NCBI GenBank assembly: GCA_947167015.1
Contig: CAMVGM010000002.1
Span: 1 to 64,000, forward strand
Direction of reading: 5' to 3'
DNA: 64,000 nt
DNA from: an uncultured Bacteroidales bacterium
Lineage (GTDB): Bacteria > Bacteroidota > Bacteroidia > Bacteroidales > UBA932
Positions 55,821 through 64,000 of the stretch are shown piece after piece. Below the pieces are notes generated by a model that had not been told where the DNA came from, made no database searches, and saw nothing but the letters and a program-made list of their open reading frames with translations. The translations under genes were made by a program, and so were the position numbers. Numbering within the stretch: the first letter of the stretch is position 1; each line of letters begins with the position of its first letter.

Positions 55821-56564
55821 CTAGCGGAGTTCTTCGTAGAGGAGCACCTCGATACCGGAATCGTTGGAGTCGAGCACCGTCTTGATCTCCTGGATGTCGG
55901 TGTCGGACAGATGATACGGGACCAGGAACTTCGGCTGGAGGGTCATCGCGGCCTCGATGCACTGGGTGGTAGTCATCGTGTAGGGCTGGTTGGCCGACAG
56001 GAAGGCGACGTCGACGGGACCGAAGGAGGCCATCTCGTCGATGTCCTCGGTGTCGCCGGAGACGTAGATCCGAAGTCCGTCGAAATCAAGGATATAGCCG
56101 TTGTCGCGGCCCTTGGGATGGAACTGGAGATGGTCTTCGGTGATATTGTAGGCGGGGACCACGACGATCCCGACGGAGCCGACCTTCAGGGTGTCGCCGT
56201 TCGAGACGGCCTCGCCGCTGCCGAGTTTGGCCTGCGAGGCGGGGTTGAGAAGCACGCGGGTGTCCGCCTTGGACAGTGCGGCGATGGCGTCGGGGTCCAG
56301 GTGGTCGCCGTGTTCGTGGGTAACCAGGATGCAGTCCGCCTTGGGGAAGGAAGAATAGTCGATGACGCCGCCGCCCATCTTGGCGACGGGGTCGACCTGG
56401 ATGTTGAAGCCCTTGTAACTCAGTGCGATGGATCCGTGGTGAATCATGGTTGCGCGGACGGTCTCGCCGGCGGGGGTGGTGAACTCCGCGACCGGGTAGG
56501 GGGATTCAGTCTGGGAACAGGCCGCGATCGAAGCCGCGAGCAGGATGGGAATCAACTTGGTCAT
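55821..56564 (-). CDS. MBL-fold metal-dependent hydrolase, lipoprotein
   Basis: The 247-aa protein has a lipoprotein signal (ILLAASIAACSQ, Cys16), the metal motif THEHGDHLD at about 82-90, a second histidine (NITEDHLQFH), VSGDTED and a final histidine in VPYHLS. This is the UlaG-like branch of the metallo-beta-lactamase superfamily. It is probably periplasmic or surface-anchored; its substrate is unknown. mtnN follows after 3 nt. Confidence 0.85.
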   Translation of the reverse strand: MTKLIPILLAASIAACSQTESPYPVAEFTTPAGETVRATMIHHGSIALSYKGFNIQVDPVAKMGGGVIDYSSFPKADCILVTHEHGDHLDPDAIAALSKADTRVLLNPASQAKLGSGEAVSNGDTLKVGSVGIVVVPAYNITEDHLQFHPKGRDNGYILDFDGLRIYVSGDTEDIDEMASFGPVDVAFLSANQPYTMTTTQCIEAAMTLQPKFLVPYHLSDTDIQEIKTVLDSNDSGIEVLLYEELR

Positions 56565-56585
56565 ATCTTCAGTGCTTGTAGAAGG

Positions 56586-56593
56586 CTAAGATA
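56586..56593 (-). promoter_or_regulatory. Possible -7 box of the MBL/mtnN operon
   Basis: TATCTTAG on the minus strand, one base from TAnnTTTG, 21 nt upstream of the MBL ATG; divergent from the nhaC promoter. Confidence 0.35.
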
Positions 56594-56604
56594 CGGAAAT
56601 TATT

Positions 56605-56612
56605 TATATTTG
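56605..56612 (+). promoter_or_regulatory. nhaC-like gene promoter
   Basis: TATATTTG is an exact -7 box 22 nt upstream of the GTG start at 56635. The -33 region is weak. Confidence 0.55.
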
Positions 56613-56634
56613 TGTCCGTATAGATGCAAAAAAG

Positions 56635-57906
56635 GTGAAAAGTAGTGTGTCCCGCGGCCTGCTGGCCATCAGCCCCCTGGCGGTTTTCCTGCTGGTTTAT
56701 CTCGTCTCCTCCCTGGTCGCGGGCGACTTCTACAAAGTGCCCGTTTCGGCCGCGTTCCTGGTGGCCGGCGTGTATGGCGTGGCGGTGGCGCGGGGCCCGC
56801 TGACGGAGCGCCTGACGGCGTTTTCCCGCGGCGCGGGCCATCCCAACGTGCTGCTGATGATCTGGATATTCCTGCTGGCGGGCGCCTTCGCGCAGACCGC
56901 CCGCAGCATCGGCGCCGTGGATGCGACCGTATCGATGATGCTCGCCGTCGTGCCGCCGCGCTGGCTTCTTGCCGGACTTTTCGTGACGGCCTGCTTCATC
57001 TCGATGGCGATGGGAACCAGCGTGGGGACCATCGTGGCCCTGGTGCCGATCGGTTCCGGCATCGCCGCCCAGTGCGGCATTCCGCTGCCTTATATGGCCG
57101 CCGTGGTCGTGGGCGGCTCCTTTTTCGGAGATAACCTTTCTTTCATTTCCGATACCACCATCGCTTCCACGCGGGTGGCCGGCTGCGAGATGCGCGACAA
57201 GTTCCGGGCGAACCTGCGCATCGTGCTCCCGGCTTTCGTGGCAGTCACGGTGATCTATCTGGTCCGGGGCGGGCAGGTGGTGGAGACGCCCCTGCCGGCC
57301 GGCGCTCCCTGGTACTGTGCGCTGCCGTACCTGCTCATCATCGTGCTGGCCCTCTGCGGGTTGAACGTGACGATGGTGCTTGCGGCGGGCATCGCCGCAG
57401 TGGCGCTGATCGGCTTCCTGACAGGGCGGCTGGACTGGACCGGCTGGCTCGGCGCGGTGGGGAGCGGCATCTCGGGGATGTCGGACCTGATCATCGTCAC
57501 GCTGCTCGCCGGCGGCCTGCTGGAATTAATCCGCGCCGGCGGGGGGCTGGAACTCATCACGGAATCCCTTTCCCGGGGCGTGCGCGGCAAACGGGGGGCG
57601 GAGGCGGCCATCGCCGGCATCGTGAGCCTGGCGAACCTCTGCACCGCCAACAACACCGTGGCGATCATCACCACCGGCAGCATCGCGCACGACATCTCGG
57701 AGCGTTTCGGCGTGTCACCCAAGAAAACGGCCAGCCTGCTGGATACCTTCTCCTGCCTGGTGCAGGGCCTGATCCCGTACGGGGCGCAGTTGCTGATGGC
57801 CTCGGGCCTTGCCGCCATCTCCCCGGCCGCCATCATCCCGCACCTGTATTATCCCTTCCTGATGGGCCTGTGCGCCATCCTTTCCATCATCTTCGACCGG
57901 AAATAG
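56635..57906 (+). CDS. NhaC-family Na+/H+ antiporter-like transporter
   Basis: The 423-aa polytopic protein has about eleven hydrophobic spans and the NhaC-type blocks MAMGTSVGTIVALVPIG and VGGSFFGDNLSFISDTTIAS, plus NLCTANNTVAIITTG. It should exchange Na+ (or a carboxylate) for protons. The start is GTG 56635, since no in-frame ATG precedes it. It overlaps a 4-codon ATG reading (56624-56638). The GNAT gene begins 2 nt after the stop. Confidence 0.87.
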   Translation: MKSSVSRGLLAISPLAVFLLVYLVSSLVAGDFYKVPVSAAFLVAGVYGVAVARGPLTERLTAFSRGAGHPNVLLMIWIFLLAGAFAQTARSIGAVDATVSMMLAVVPPRWLLAGLFVTACFISMAMGTSVGTIVALVPIGSGIAAQCGIPLPYMAAVVVGGSFFGDNLSFISDTTIASTRVAGCEMRDKFRANLRIVLPAFVAVTVIYLVRGGQVVETPLPAGAPWYCALPYLLIIVLALCGLNVTMVLAAGIAAVALIGFLTGRLDWTGWLGAVGSGISGMSDLIIVTLLAGGLLELIRAGGGLELITESLSRGVRGKRGAEAAIAGIVSLANLCTANNTVAIITTGSIAHDISERFGVSPKKTASLLDTFSCLVQGLIPYGAQLLMASGLAAISPAAIIPHLYYPFLMGLCAILSIIFDRK

Positions 57907-57908
57907 CC

Positions 57909-58421
57909 ATGTACATTCGCAAAGCAAAAAAGGACGACCTGCCCGCGCTGCGGGAGGTGTTCGAGGCCGCCAGGGGCATCATGCGCGCCGACGGGAACCC
58001 CACCCAATGGGCCGGCGCCTACCCCGACGACGACGCCGTCCTGCGGGACATCGCCGGCGGCTGGGGTCACGTCTGCCTGGACGGAGAAGGCCGCGTGGCG
58101 GGCTATTTCGCCATGATTCCCTCGCCGGATCCCACGTACGCCCGCATCTACGGCGGCGCCTGGCTGGAGGATACGCTCCCCTACCTGGTCATCCACCGCA
58201 TCGCCAGCCTGCCGGACTTCCACGGCGTCTTCTCCGCGCTCGTAAACTATGCTTTCGCCGCCTGCCGCAACATCCGCATCGACACGCACCGCGACAACCG
58301 CATCATGCAGCACAACCTCCTCAAACACGGTTTTTCCTACTGCGGCATCATCTACCTGGCAAACGGAGAGGAGCGGCTCGCCTACCAGCGCCTGCTTGCG
58401 AATCCGCAGGAAAAACCTTAA
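57909..58421 (+). CDS. GNAT-family N-acetyltransferase
   Basis: The 170-aa protein has the GNAT start (MYIRKAKKDDLPALREVFEA), a strand pair (GRVAGYFAMIP) and a C-terminal IRIDTHRDNRIMQHNLLKHG, the acetyl-CoA/alpha4 region of the fold, then FSYCGIIYL. The acceptor amine is unknown. ATG 57909 follows the nhaC-like stop by 2 nt; the reading extended from 57870 lies in that gene. Confidence 0.86.
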   Translation: MYIRKAKKDDLPALREVFEAARGIMRADGNPTQWAGAYPDDDAVLRDIAGGWGHVCLDGEGRVAGYFAMIPSPDPTYARIYGGAWLEDTLPYLVIHRIASLPDFHGVFSALVNYAFAACRNIRIDTHRDNRIMQHNLLKHGFSYCGIIYLANGEERLAYQRLLANPQEKP

Positions 58422-58457
58422 TTTTACGAATTCGAACCAACAACCGTACAAATCCTT

Positions 58458-60494
58458 ATGAACCACATTACAAAAACCATCCTCAGCTTCGGCTTCCTGG
58501 CCGCCTGCCTCATGCCTGCAGCCGCCCAGCAACGCCAGCGCCCCGATCCCACCGTGGAAATCAAGCAGGTCATCGACCGCGTCTACACCTACCTGGACGG
58601 CTGCACCCCCGCAGTCGTGGTGGACGGCAACGGAAAAGCGATCAAGAACTTCGAGAAGATCGACCAGAACAGCACTTTCCAGCGCGGGGACTTCGGCATC
58701 AACACCTACGAATGGGGTGTCACCTACTCCGGCATGCTGCTCGCGAGCGAAGTGACCGGCGAGAGCAAGTACGCCGACTACGCTTACGAGCGCCTCAAAC
58801 TGCTCGGCCAGGTCTATCCTTTCGTCAAGAAATACAGCGAAGAGACCGGCTACCAGATGCGCCTCGGCGCGATGCACACGCCCAAGTGGCTGGACGACTG
58901 CGGCTCGATGGCCGCGGCGATGATGAAAGCCACCCTCGCGGATCCCGCCAAGGGCCGCGAGTGGCGCGAACTGCTGGACAACTGGTTCGACTTCGTGATG
59001 TACAAGGAGTACCGCCTGGGCGACGGCATCCTCGCCCGCAACCGGCCGACCACCAATTCCGTCTGGCTGGACGACATGTACATGGGCATCACCCCGATCG
59101 CCTTCCGTGGCAAGCTCAGCGCCGCCGAGCGGGGCGACCTCACGCAGAAATACTACAACGAGGCCATCAAGCAGGTCCTCCTGTTCAAGAAATACCTCTG
59201 GGTACCCGAGAAGAACCTCTACCGCCACGGCTGGATCGAGGGCATGTCCGAGCATCCCGACTACCACTGGGCCCGCTGCAACGGCTGGGCCGTGCTGACG
59301 ATGTGCGACGTGCTCGACGCCGTTCCCGAGCGCACCCAGGGCTGGACCGAGGTCCGGGACCTGCTGGTCAGCCTGCTGCGCGGCATCGCCCCCTACCAGT
59401 CCCCCGAGGGCACCTGGCACCAGCTGATCGACAAGACCGAGTCCTATCTCGAGACGAGCGCCAGCGCGATGTTCGTCTACGGCTACGCCCACGCCATCAA
59501 CAAGGGCTGGATCGACCGCACCGCCTACCAAGACATCGCCCGCTCCGGCTGGGCCGGCGTCGCCCGCCAGGTCAACGAGAAGGGCCAGGTCGAGAACACC
59601 TGCGTCGGCACCGGCCTCGGCTGGACCAACACCTTCTATGAGAGCCGCCCCGTGAACGTGCTCGCCGCCCACGGCTACGGCCCTGTCCTGCTCGCCGCCG
59701 CCGAGATGATCAAGATGTACCAGACCCCCGCCCGTCCGCAGGGACCGATGCCTGCGGGCGCCCCGATGGGTATGGGCCCCCGCCGCCAGGAGGGCAAGCC
59801 CATGGTGTTCCTCGCCGGTGACTCCACCTGCAAGAATGGCGCAGGCAATGGCGGAGGCGGTCAGTGGGGCTGGGGCAGCTTCTTCGCCGAATACCTCACC
59901 GATGCCGTGACCGTCGAGAACGACGCCGTCGGCGGCCTGAGCAGCCGCACCTTCTACACCGGCGGTCAGTGGGCGCGCATCCGCGACAACGTGCAGAAAG
60001 GCGACTTCGTGCTCATCCAGTTCGGCCACAACGACATGTCCCCGCTCGGTACGGGCCGCGCCCGCGGCACCGTGGACGGCACTTCCGACGAGCCGCAGCG
60101 CGTGGTAATGGAGCGCGACGGCTCCAGCCAGGACGTCTATTCCTACGGCCACTACCTGCGGATGATGGTCCGCCAGGCCAAGATGCGCGGCGCCATCCCC
60201 ATCGTGGTCTCCCCTACGCCGCAGAACCGCTGGAACGGCGAGAAGAAGATCGAGCGCTTCACCGATACCTACAACGCCTGGAGCCGCCAGATCGCACAGG
60301 AAGAAGGCGTCACCTTCATCGACCTCAACGATATCATCGCCGCCGAGTATGAGAAAATCGGCCGTACGAAGGCGCAGAAAGAGTATTTCGTAGACGCCGT
60401 CCACACCTACGAGGCCGGCGCCCGCCTTTATGACGAACTCCTTGCAAAAGCCCTGAAAGAAAAGAACACCCCCCTGGCCAAGTATGTCAAATAG
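58458..60494 (+). CDS. GH105 unsaturated rhamnogalacturonyl hydrolase fused to SGNH acetylesterase
   Basis: The 678-aa protein has a signal peptide (FGFLAACLMPAAAQ), then a GH88/GH105 alpha6 barrel (about 30-420) with YEWGVTYSGML, WLDDMYMG and ARCNGWAV. A Pro/Gly linker follows (about 422-445). The SGNH domain has GDSTCKNG (about 453), GGLSSRTF (491), GHND (523) and DAVHT (647), so all four blocks are present. It should cut unsaturated uronyl-rhamnose and deacetylate pectic sugars. Its end overlaps the GH2 start by 11 nt. Confidence 0.9.
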   Translation: MNHITKTILSFGFLAACLMPAAAQQRQRPDPTVEIKQVIDRVYTYLDGCTPAVVVDGNGKAIKNFEKIDQNSTFQRGDFGINTYEWGVTYSGMLLASEVTGESKYADYAYERLKLLGQVYPFVKKYSEETGYQMRLGAMHTPKWLDDCGSMAAAMMKATLADPAKGREWRELLDNWFDFVMYKEYRLGDGILARNRPTTNSVWLDDMYMGITPIAFRGKLSAAERGDLTQKYYNEAIKQVLLFKKYLWVPEKNLYRHGWIEGMSEHPDYHWARCNGWAVLTMCDVLDAVPERTQGWTEVRDLLVSLLRGIAPYQSPEGTWHQLIDKTESYLETSASAMFVYGYAHAINKGWIDRTAYQDIARSGWAGVARQVNEKGQVENTCVGTGLGWTNTFYESRPVNVLAAHGYGPVLLAAAEMIKMYQTPARPQGPMPAGAPMGMGPRRQEGKPMVFLAGDSTCKNGAGNGGGGQWGWGSFFAEYLTDAVTVENDAVGGLSSRTFYTGGQWARIRDNVQKGDFVLIQFGHNDMSPLGTGRARGTVDGTSDEPQRVVMERDGSSQDVYSYGHYLRMMVRQAKMRGAIPIVVSPTPQNRWNGEKKIERFTDTYNAWSRQIAQEEGVTFIDLNDIIAAEYEKIGRTKAQKEYFVDAVHTYEAGARLYDELLAKALKEKNTPLAKYVK

Positions 60495-62289
60495 AATCCT
60501 TCCCCTCGCACTGGCGCTGCTGCTGCCGCTCGGCGTAGCCGCCTCCCCGGCGATCCACAACGTGGACGGCCGCAGCACCCGTTCCCTGGACGGAACCTGG
60601 AACGCCATCGTGGACCCCTACGAGAACGGCTACTACAACTACCGGATGCAGCCGATGCCCACCCCGTCCACCTTCTTCGCCGACAGGCATTTCTATGCCA
60701 ACCCCACGCAGCTGATCGAGTACGACTTCGACGCGGCGGGGACGCTGCAGGTGCCGGGCGACTGGAACACCCAGCGCGAAAAACTCTATTATTACGAAGG
60801 CACCGTCTGGTACCGCCGCCTTTTCGATGCGGATCCCCAGCCGGGCCGGCGCTATTTCGTCCACTTCGACGGGGCCAATTATGAGACCATCGCCGGGCTG
60901 AACGGGCGCATCGTCGGGAAACACGTCGGCGGCTTCACCGCCTTCGACTTCGAGGTCACGGAGCAGCTGAAATCCGGCTCCAACTCGCTGGTGGTCAAGG
61001 TGGACAACAAGCGCCACGCGGACGGCGTACCCACCGTCAACACCGACTGGTGGAACTACGGCGGCATCACCCGCAGCGTGCAGTTGGTGGACGTTCCCGA
61101 GACCTTCATCCGCGACTATGCCGTCCGCCTGACCCCGGGCCGGGACGCCGTCGAGGGCTGGGTGCTGCTGGACGGCAGCCGTCCGGCGCAGCAGGTCCGC
61201 GTGGAGATTCCCGAACTGAAGATGAGCGCCACCGTACGCACCGGCGGCGACGGACGGGCGGACTTCCGCATCGCCATCCCCCGTCGCTCCGGCATCCGCC
61301 TGTGGTGCCCGGAGGACCCGGTCCGCTACGAGGTCATCGTGACGTCCGAGACGGACCGCGTCAGCGACCGGATCGGCCTGCGGACCGTGCAGACGCAGGG
61401 CAGCAAGATCCTGCTGAACGGGCAGGAGATCTTCCTGCGGGGCATCTCCATCCACGACGAACGGCCGGACGAGCCGGCGGGCCGCGCCTTCAGCGACGCG
61501 CACGCCCGCACCACCCTGGGCTGGGCCAAAGAGCTGGGCTGCAACTTCGTACGCCTCGCCCACTACCCGCACAACGAGCGCATGGTCCGCATGGCGGACG
61601 AACTGGGCATCCTGGTCTGGTCGGAGATTCCGGTGTACTGGACCATCGACTGGAACAGCGCGGACACCTACGCCAATGCCGAGAACCAGCTGGACGAGAT
61701 GATCGCGCGCGACCGCAACCGCGCCTGCGTGATCATCTGGTCCGTCGCGAACGAGACGCCCCGCTCGCCCCAGCGGCTCGACTTCCTGGGCCGGCTGATC
61801 GACCGGACGCGCGCGCAAGACCCCACGCGCCTCGTATCCGCCGCGATGGAGAAAGACGAGACCGCCCCCGGCCAGCTGACCCTCGTGGATGAACTGATGT
61901 ACAAGACCGACCTGCTGAGTTTCAACCAGTACGTGGGCTGGTACGACGGGGACGTCGAGAAATGCGACCGCGTGAAGTGGACCTTCCCGGTGGAGAAGCC
62001 CGTCATCCTGTCGGAACTGGGCGGCGGCGCCAAATACGGCCGCCACGGCAAACCCGACGAGCGCTTCACGGAAGAGTACCTGGTGCGCCTCTACGAAGCG
62101 AACATCCGCATGATGGAGAACATCCCCGGACTCGCCGGCTGCACCCCCTGGATCCTCAAGGACTTCCGCTCCCCGCGCCGCGCCCTAGAAGGCATCCAGG
62201 ACGACTTCAACCGCAAGGGACTCGTTTCCGAGAAGGGCGAAAAGAAAGACGCTTTCTTCACCCTGCAGCAATGGTATCTTAACAAATAA
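60484..62289 (+). CDS. Glycoside hydrolase family 2 (beta-glucuronidase/galactosidase-like)
   Basis: The 601-aa exported protein (signal LPLALALLLPLGVAAS) has the GH2 jelly-roll (YEGTVWYRRLF), an Ig-like middle domain and a TIM barrel with the acid/base Glu in WSVANETP (about 424) and the nucleophile in ILSELGGGAKYG (about 509). NQYVGWYDGD is a beta-glucuronidase-style segment. It is compact for GH2. It overlaps the GH105-SGNH gene by 11 nt, which argues for a pectin- or uronide-linked substrate. Confidence 0.9.
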   Translation: MSNRILPLALALLLPLGVAASPAIHNVDGRSTRSLDGTWNAIVDPYENGYYNYRMQPMPTPSTFFADRHFYANPTQLIEYDFDAAGTLQVPGDWNTQREKLYYYEGTVWYRRLFDADPQPGRRYFVHFDGANYETIAGLNGRIVGKHVGGFTAFDFEVTEQLKSGSNSLVVKVDNKRHADGVPTVNTDWWNYGGITRSVQLVDVPETFIRDYAVRLTPGRDAVEGWVLLDGSRPAQQVRVEIPELKMSATVRTGGDGRADFRIAIPRRSGIRLWCPEDPVRYEVIVTSETDRVSDRIGLRTVQTQGSKILLNGQEIFLRGISIHDERPDEPAGRAFSDAHARTTLGWAKELGCNFVRLAHYPHNERMVRMADELGILVWSEIPVYWTIDWNSADTYANAENQLDEMIARDRNRACVIIWSVANETPRSPQRLDFLGRLIDRTRAQDPTRLVSAAMEKDETAPGQLTLVDELMYKTDLLSFNQYVGWYDGDVEKCDRVKWTFPVEKPVILSELGGGAKYGRHGKPDERFTEEYLVRLYEANIRMMENIPGLAGCTPWILKDFRSPRRALEGIQDDFNRKGLVSEKGEKKDAFFTLQQWYLNK

Positions 62290-62294
62290 CAGCC

Positions 62295-64000
62295 ATGATC
62301 CGACTTCCCGACAACACCGTCTTCGGAGAATATACCGTGCACCGCTTCATCAAGGCGGGCTTGTACAACGACAGTTACATCGTGAAGAACGCCGCCGGCG
62401 TCCCCTTCTTCATGAAGTTCTACGACCTGCCGAACATGCCGGACAAGATGCTGCGGGAAGGGATGGTGGAGGAGATCATCTTCTGCCAGATCCTCTCCCA
62501 CCCCAACATCATCCGCTATGTCGGGAACGGATCCGGCAAGATCAACGGGCGGGATTTCCAGTATCTGATCACGAAGTTCTTCAACGGCTCGCTCCTGTCG
62601 GAACTGCTGCGCGAAGGGCGGACCTTCTCCGTCCAGGAAGCCAAATCCATCCTCATCCCGGTCCTCCAGGGACTCGTGTACATGCACGGGGAGATGAAAC
62701 TGAACCACAACGACCTCACCCCGCGCAACATCCTGCTGGAGTCCGGGCCCGACGGCGTCCTGACCCCGAAGATCATCGACCTCGGCCACACGCACGAGGA
62801 CGTGGACGGCGCCGTGCCCTTCCCGATGGAAGACCTCAACCTCTTCTACGTGGCCCCGGAGGCGCTGAAAGGCACCTTCACCGCCAAGAGCGACGTCTTC
62901 TCCGTGTGCGCCATCCTCTATACCCTGCTGTACGGCAAGGCGCCCTGGCACTGCCACATCGGCGCCCACGACTCCTTCTATTCGCGCAAGATCAGCGTCG
63001 GAAGGGCCCGCGAGGCCGCGCTGGAGTTCCCGAAAGGCGGCCCGAAGGATCCGGCGATGGACGCCATCCTGGAGGCCGGCCTGAACCCCGACCCCGCGCA
63101 GCGGCCGGACGCTTCCGTGCTGCTCACCCTCCTGTCCGAGGACTTCAAGCCCGAAGAGATCAGCCTGCGGGAGGCGGCCGCACCGGCGGAACAACCGAAG
63201 GAGCAGGCCGACAAACCCCGTGAGGACCAGGTCCGGCTGCAGGCGCGCAGGAACCGCCCCGGCCAGGGCGGCTTTGCCGACGTGGCCGGCATGGAAGGGC
63301 TCAAGCAGGAACTGCTCCAGCGGGTGATCTGGGTGCTGCAGGACAAGGAAAAGGCGGCGAAATACCGGCTGCTGCCACCCAACGGGATGCTGCTCTATGG
63401 CCCTCCCGGCTGCGGCAAGACCTTCTTCGCCAAGAAGTTCGCCGAGGAATCCGGCTTCAACTACTACCTGGTGAACGGTTCCGACCTGGGCAGCACCTAC
63501 ATCCACGGCACGCAGGGCAAGATCGCGGACCTGTTCCAGAAGGCAGAGCAGAACGCCCCGTCCGTCATCTGTTTCGACGAGTTCGACTCCTTCGTGCCCG
63601 CCCGCGGATCCGACTCGGCCCGCAACCGCGCGGAGGAAGTGAACGAGTTCCTCTCGCAGCTGAACAACTGCGCCGAGCGGGGCGTGTTCGTAATCGGCAC
63701 CACCAACCGCGTGGACATGATCGACCCGGCGGTGCTCCGCAAGGGAAGGATGGACCTGAAATACGAAATTCCGGCACCGGACGCCGAGACGCGCCGGGCG
63801 ATGTTCGCCCTGCACCTCAAGGGCCGCCCGCTCTCGGACGACGTGAACCTGGACCGTCTGGCCCTGCTGTCCGACGGCTACGCCTCGTCCGACATCGCCT
63901 TCATCGTGAACGAGGCTGCGATGGTGGCGGCGCTCGCCGACGAGTCCATCTCGCAGGAAATCCTGGAAAAATCCATCAAGGGCAACCCCTCCTCCCTCTC
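62295..64000 (+). CDS. Ser/Thr protein kinase fused to AAA+ ATPase (C-terminus cut)
   Basis: From ATG 62295, 568 codons run to the window edge. Residues 1-285 are a Hanks-type kinase: Lys41 (FFMKFYDL), HNDLTPRN with Asp140 and Asn145, Asp162 in IDLG, APE at 187-189 and KSDVFSVC; the glycine loop is degenerate. A charged linker (about 286-325) leads to a classical AAA+ domain: FADVAGMEGLK, Walker A GPPGCGKT at 369-376, Walker B ICFDEFD, sensor Asn471 and LRKGRMD with the arginine finger. Both parts look catalytically competent. It lies 5 nt after the GH2 gene, but the content is unrelated. The fusion is not one I recognise as named. Confidence 0.9.
   Translation, partial: MIRLPDNTVFGEYTVHRFIKAGLYNDSYIVKNAAGVPFFMKFYDLPNMPDKMLREGMVEEIIFCQILSHPNIIRYVGNGSGKINGRDFQYLITKFFNGSLLSELLREGRTFSVQEAKSILIPVLQGLVYMHGEMKLNHNDLTPRNILLESGPDGVLTPKIIDLGHTHEDVDGAVPFPMEDLNLFYVAPEALKGTFTAKSDVFSVCAILYTLLYGKAPWHCHIGAHDSFYSRKISVGRAREAALEFPKGGPKDPAMDAILEAGLNPDPAQRPDASVLLTLLSEDFKPEEISLREAAAPAEQPKEQADKPREDQVRLQARRNRPGQGGFADVAGMEGLKQELLQRVIWVLQDKEKAAKYRLLPPNGMLLYGPPGCGKTFFAKKFAEESGFNYYLVNGSDLGSTYIHGTQGKIADLFQKAEQNAPSVICFDEFDSFVPARGSDSARNRAEEVNEFLSQLNNCAERGVFVIGTTNRVDMIDPAVLRKGRMDLKYEIPAPDAETRRAMFALHLKGRPLSDDVNLDRLALLSDGYASSDIAFIVNEAAMVAALADESISQEILEKSIKGNPSSL

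Noticed and set aside
57849-60608. 919-aa minus-strand reading over GNAT and GH105-SGNH
   Set aside because: It is antisense to genes with complete catalytic motifs.

Overview
This window is GC-rich, gene-dense chromosomal DNA with almost no spacer. Three things point to a Bacteroidota organism, most likely a high-GC member of the Bacteroidales. Start sites are repeatedly preceded by TAnnTTTG boxes, the -7 element of the Bacteroidota primary sigma factor, with TTTG about 19-20 nt upstream. Classical Shine-Dalgarno sites are scarce. The gene content also fits: type III glutamine synthetase, class I IlvC, DUF1460 amidase, NADase-type glycan-binding protein, and GH105/GH2/GH115 enzymes. Genus is not decidable from the sequence alone.

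Layout. 1-8417 (minus): start of pyrG, then gltD, gltB and type III glnA, which form the ammonia-assimilation block. 8418-8816: divergent spacer with a terminator-like hairpin, a possible 42-aa membrane peptide and the nadE promoter. 8817-12572 (plus): nadE, an AGCS Na+/amino-acid symporter and a thioesterase. 12569-15045: trkH and a divergent OxyR-like regulator without sensor cysteines. 15063-16560: a REP/RAYT unit, made of palindromes around a two-gene operon of an unknown protein and a Y1 (HUH) transposase. 16581-17057: a small lipoprotein.

17126-33996 (minus) holds fourteen tightly packed genes for branched-chain and aspartate-family amino acids: ilvD-ilvB-ilvN-ilvC-leuA-leuC-leuD-cimA-like-leuB-ilvE-aminotransferase-metX-lysC-lysA. 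Divergent from it, 34135-40701 (plus) carries thrA-thrB-thrC-asd-purU. Together these cover the routes to Val, Leu and Thr, a likely citramalate route to Ile, and the committed steps to Met and the ends of Lys synthesis.

40707-42798 (minus): a DUF1460 amidase, an alpha/beta hydrolase and a lipoprotein. 42917-44737 (plus): a 606-aa unknown protein with a TerD-like module. 44752-51377 (minus): gdhA, a receiver/PPDK_N fusion and a GH115 glycosidase with overlapping or nearly touching ends. 51378-51841: a spacer with a large inverted repeat and probable heat-shock operators, then hsp20 (plus). 52370-55160 (plus): a ThrE-type exporter and a secreted NADase-type glycan-binding protein. 55194-56564 (minus): an MTA/SAH nucleosidase and an MBL-fold lipoprotein. 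56635-62289 (plus): an NhaC-type antiporter, a GNAT acetyltransferase, a GH105-SGNH esterase fusion and a GH2 glycosidase, the last two probably acting on pectin. 62295-64000 (plus, cut by the window edge): a Ser/Thr protein kinase fused to a classical AAA+ ATPase.

The most promising items for new biology are the kinase-AAA+ chimera, the REP/RAYT unit with its unknown partner, the receiver/PPDK_N protein coupled to gdhA, and the palindromic element before hsp20. No tRNA, rRNA, CRISPR array or complete insertion sequence was seen. All assignments were made by reading motifs; no database search was run.
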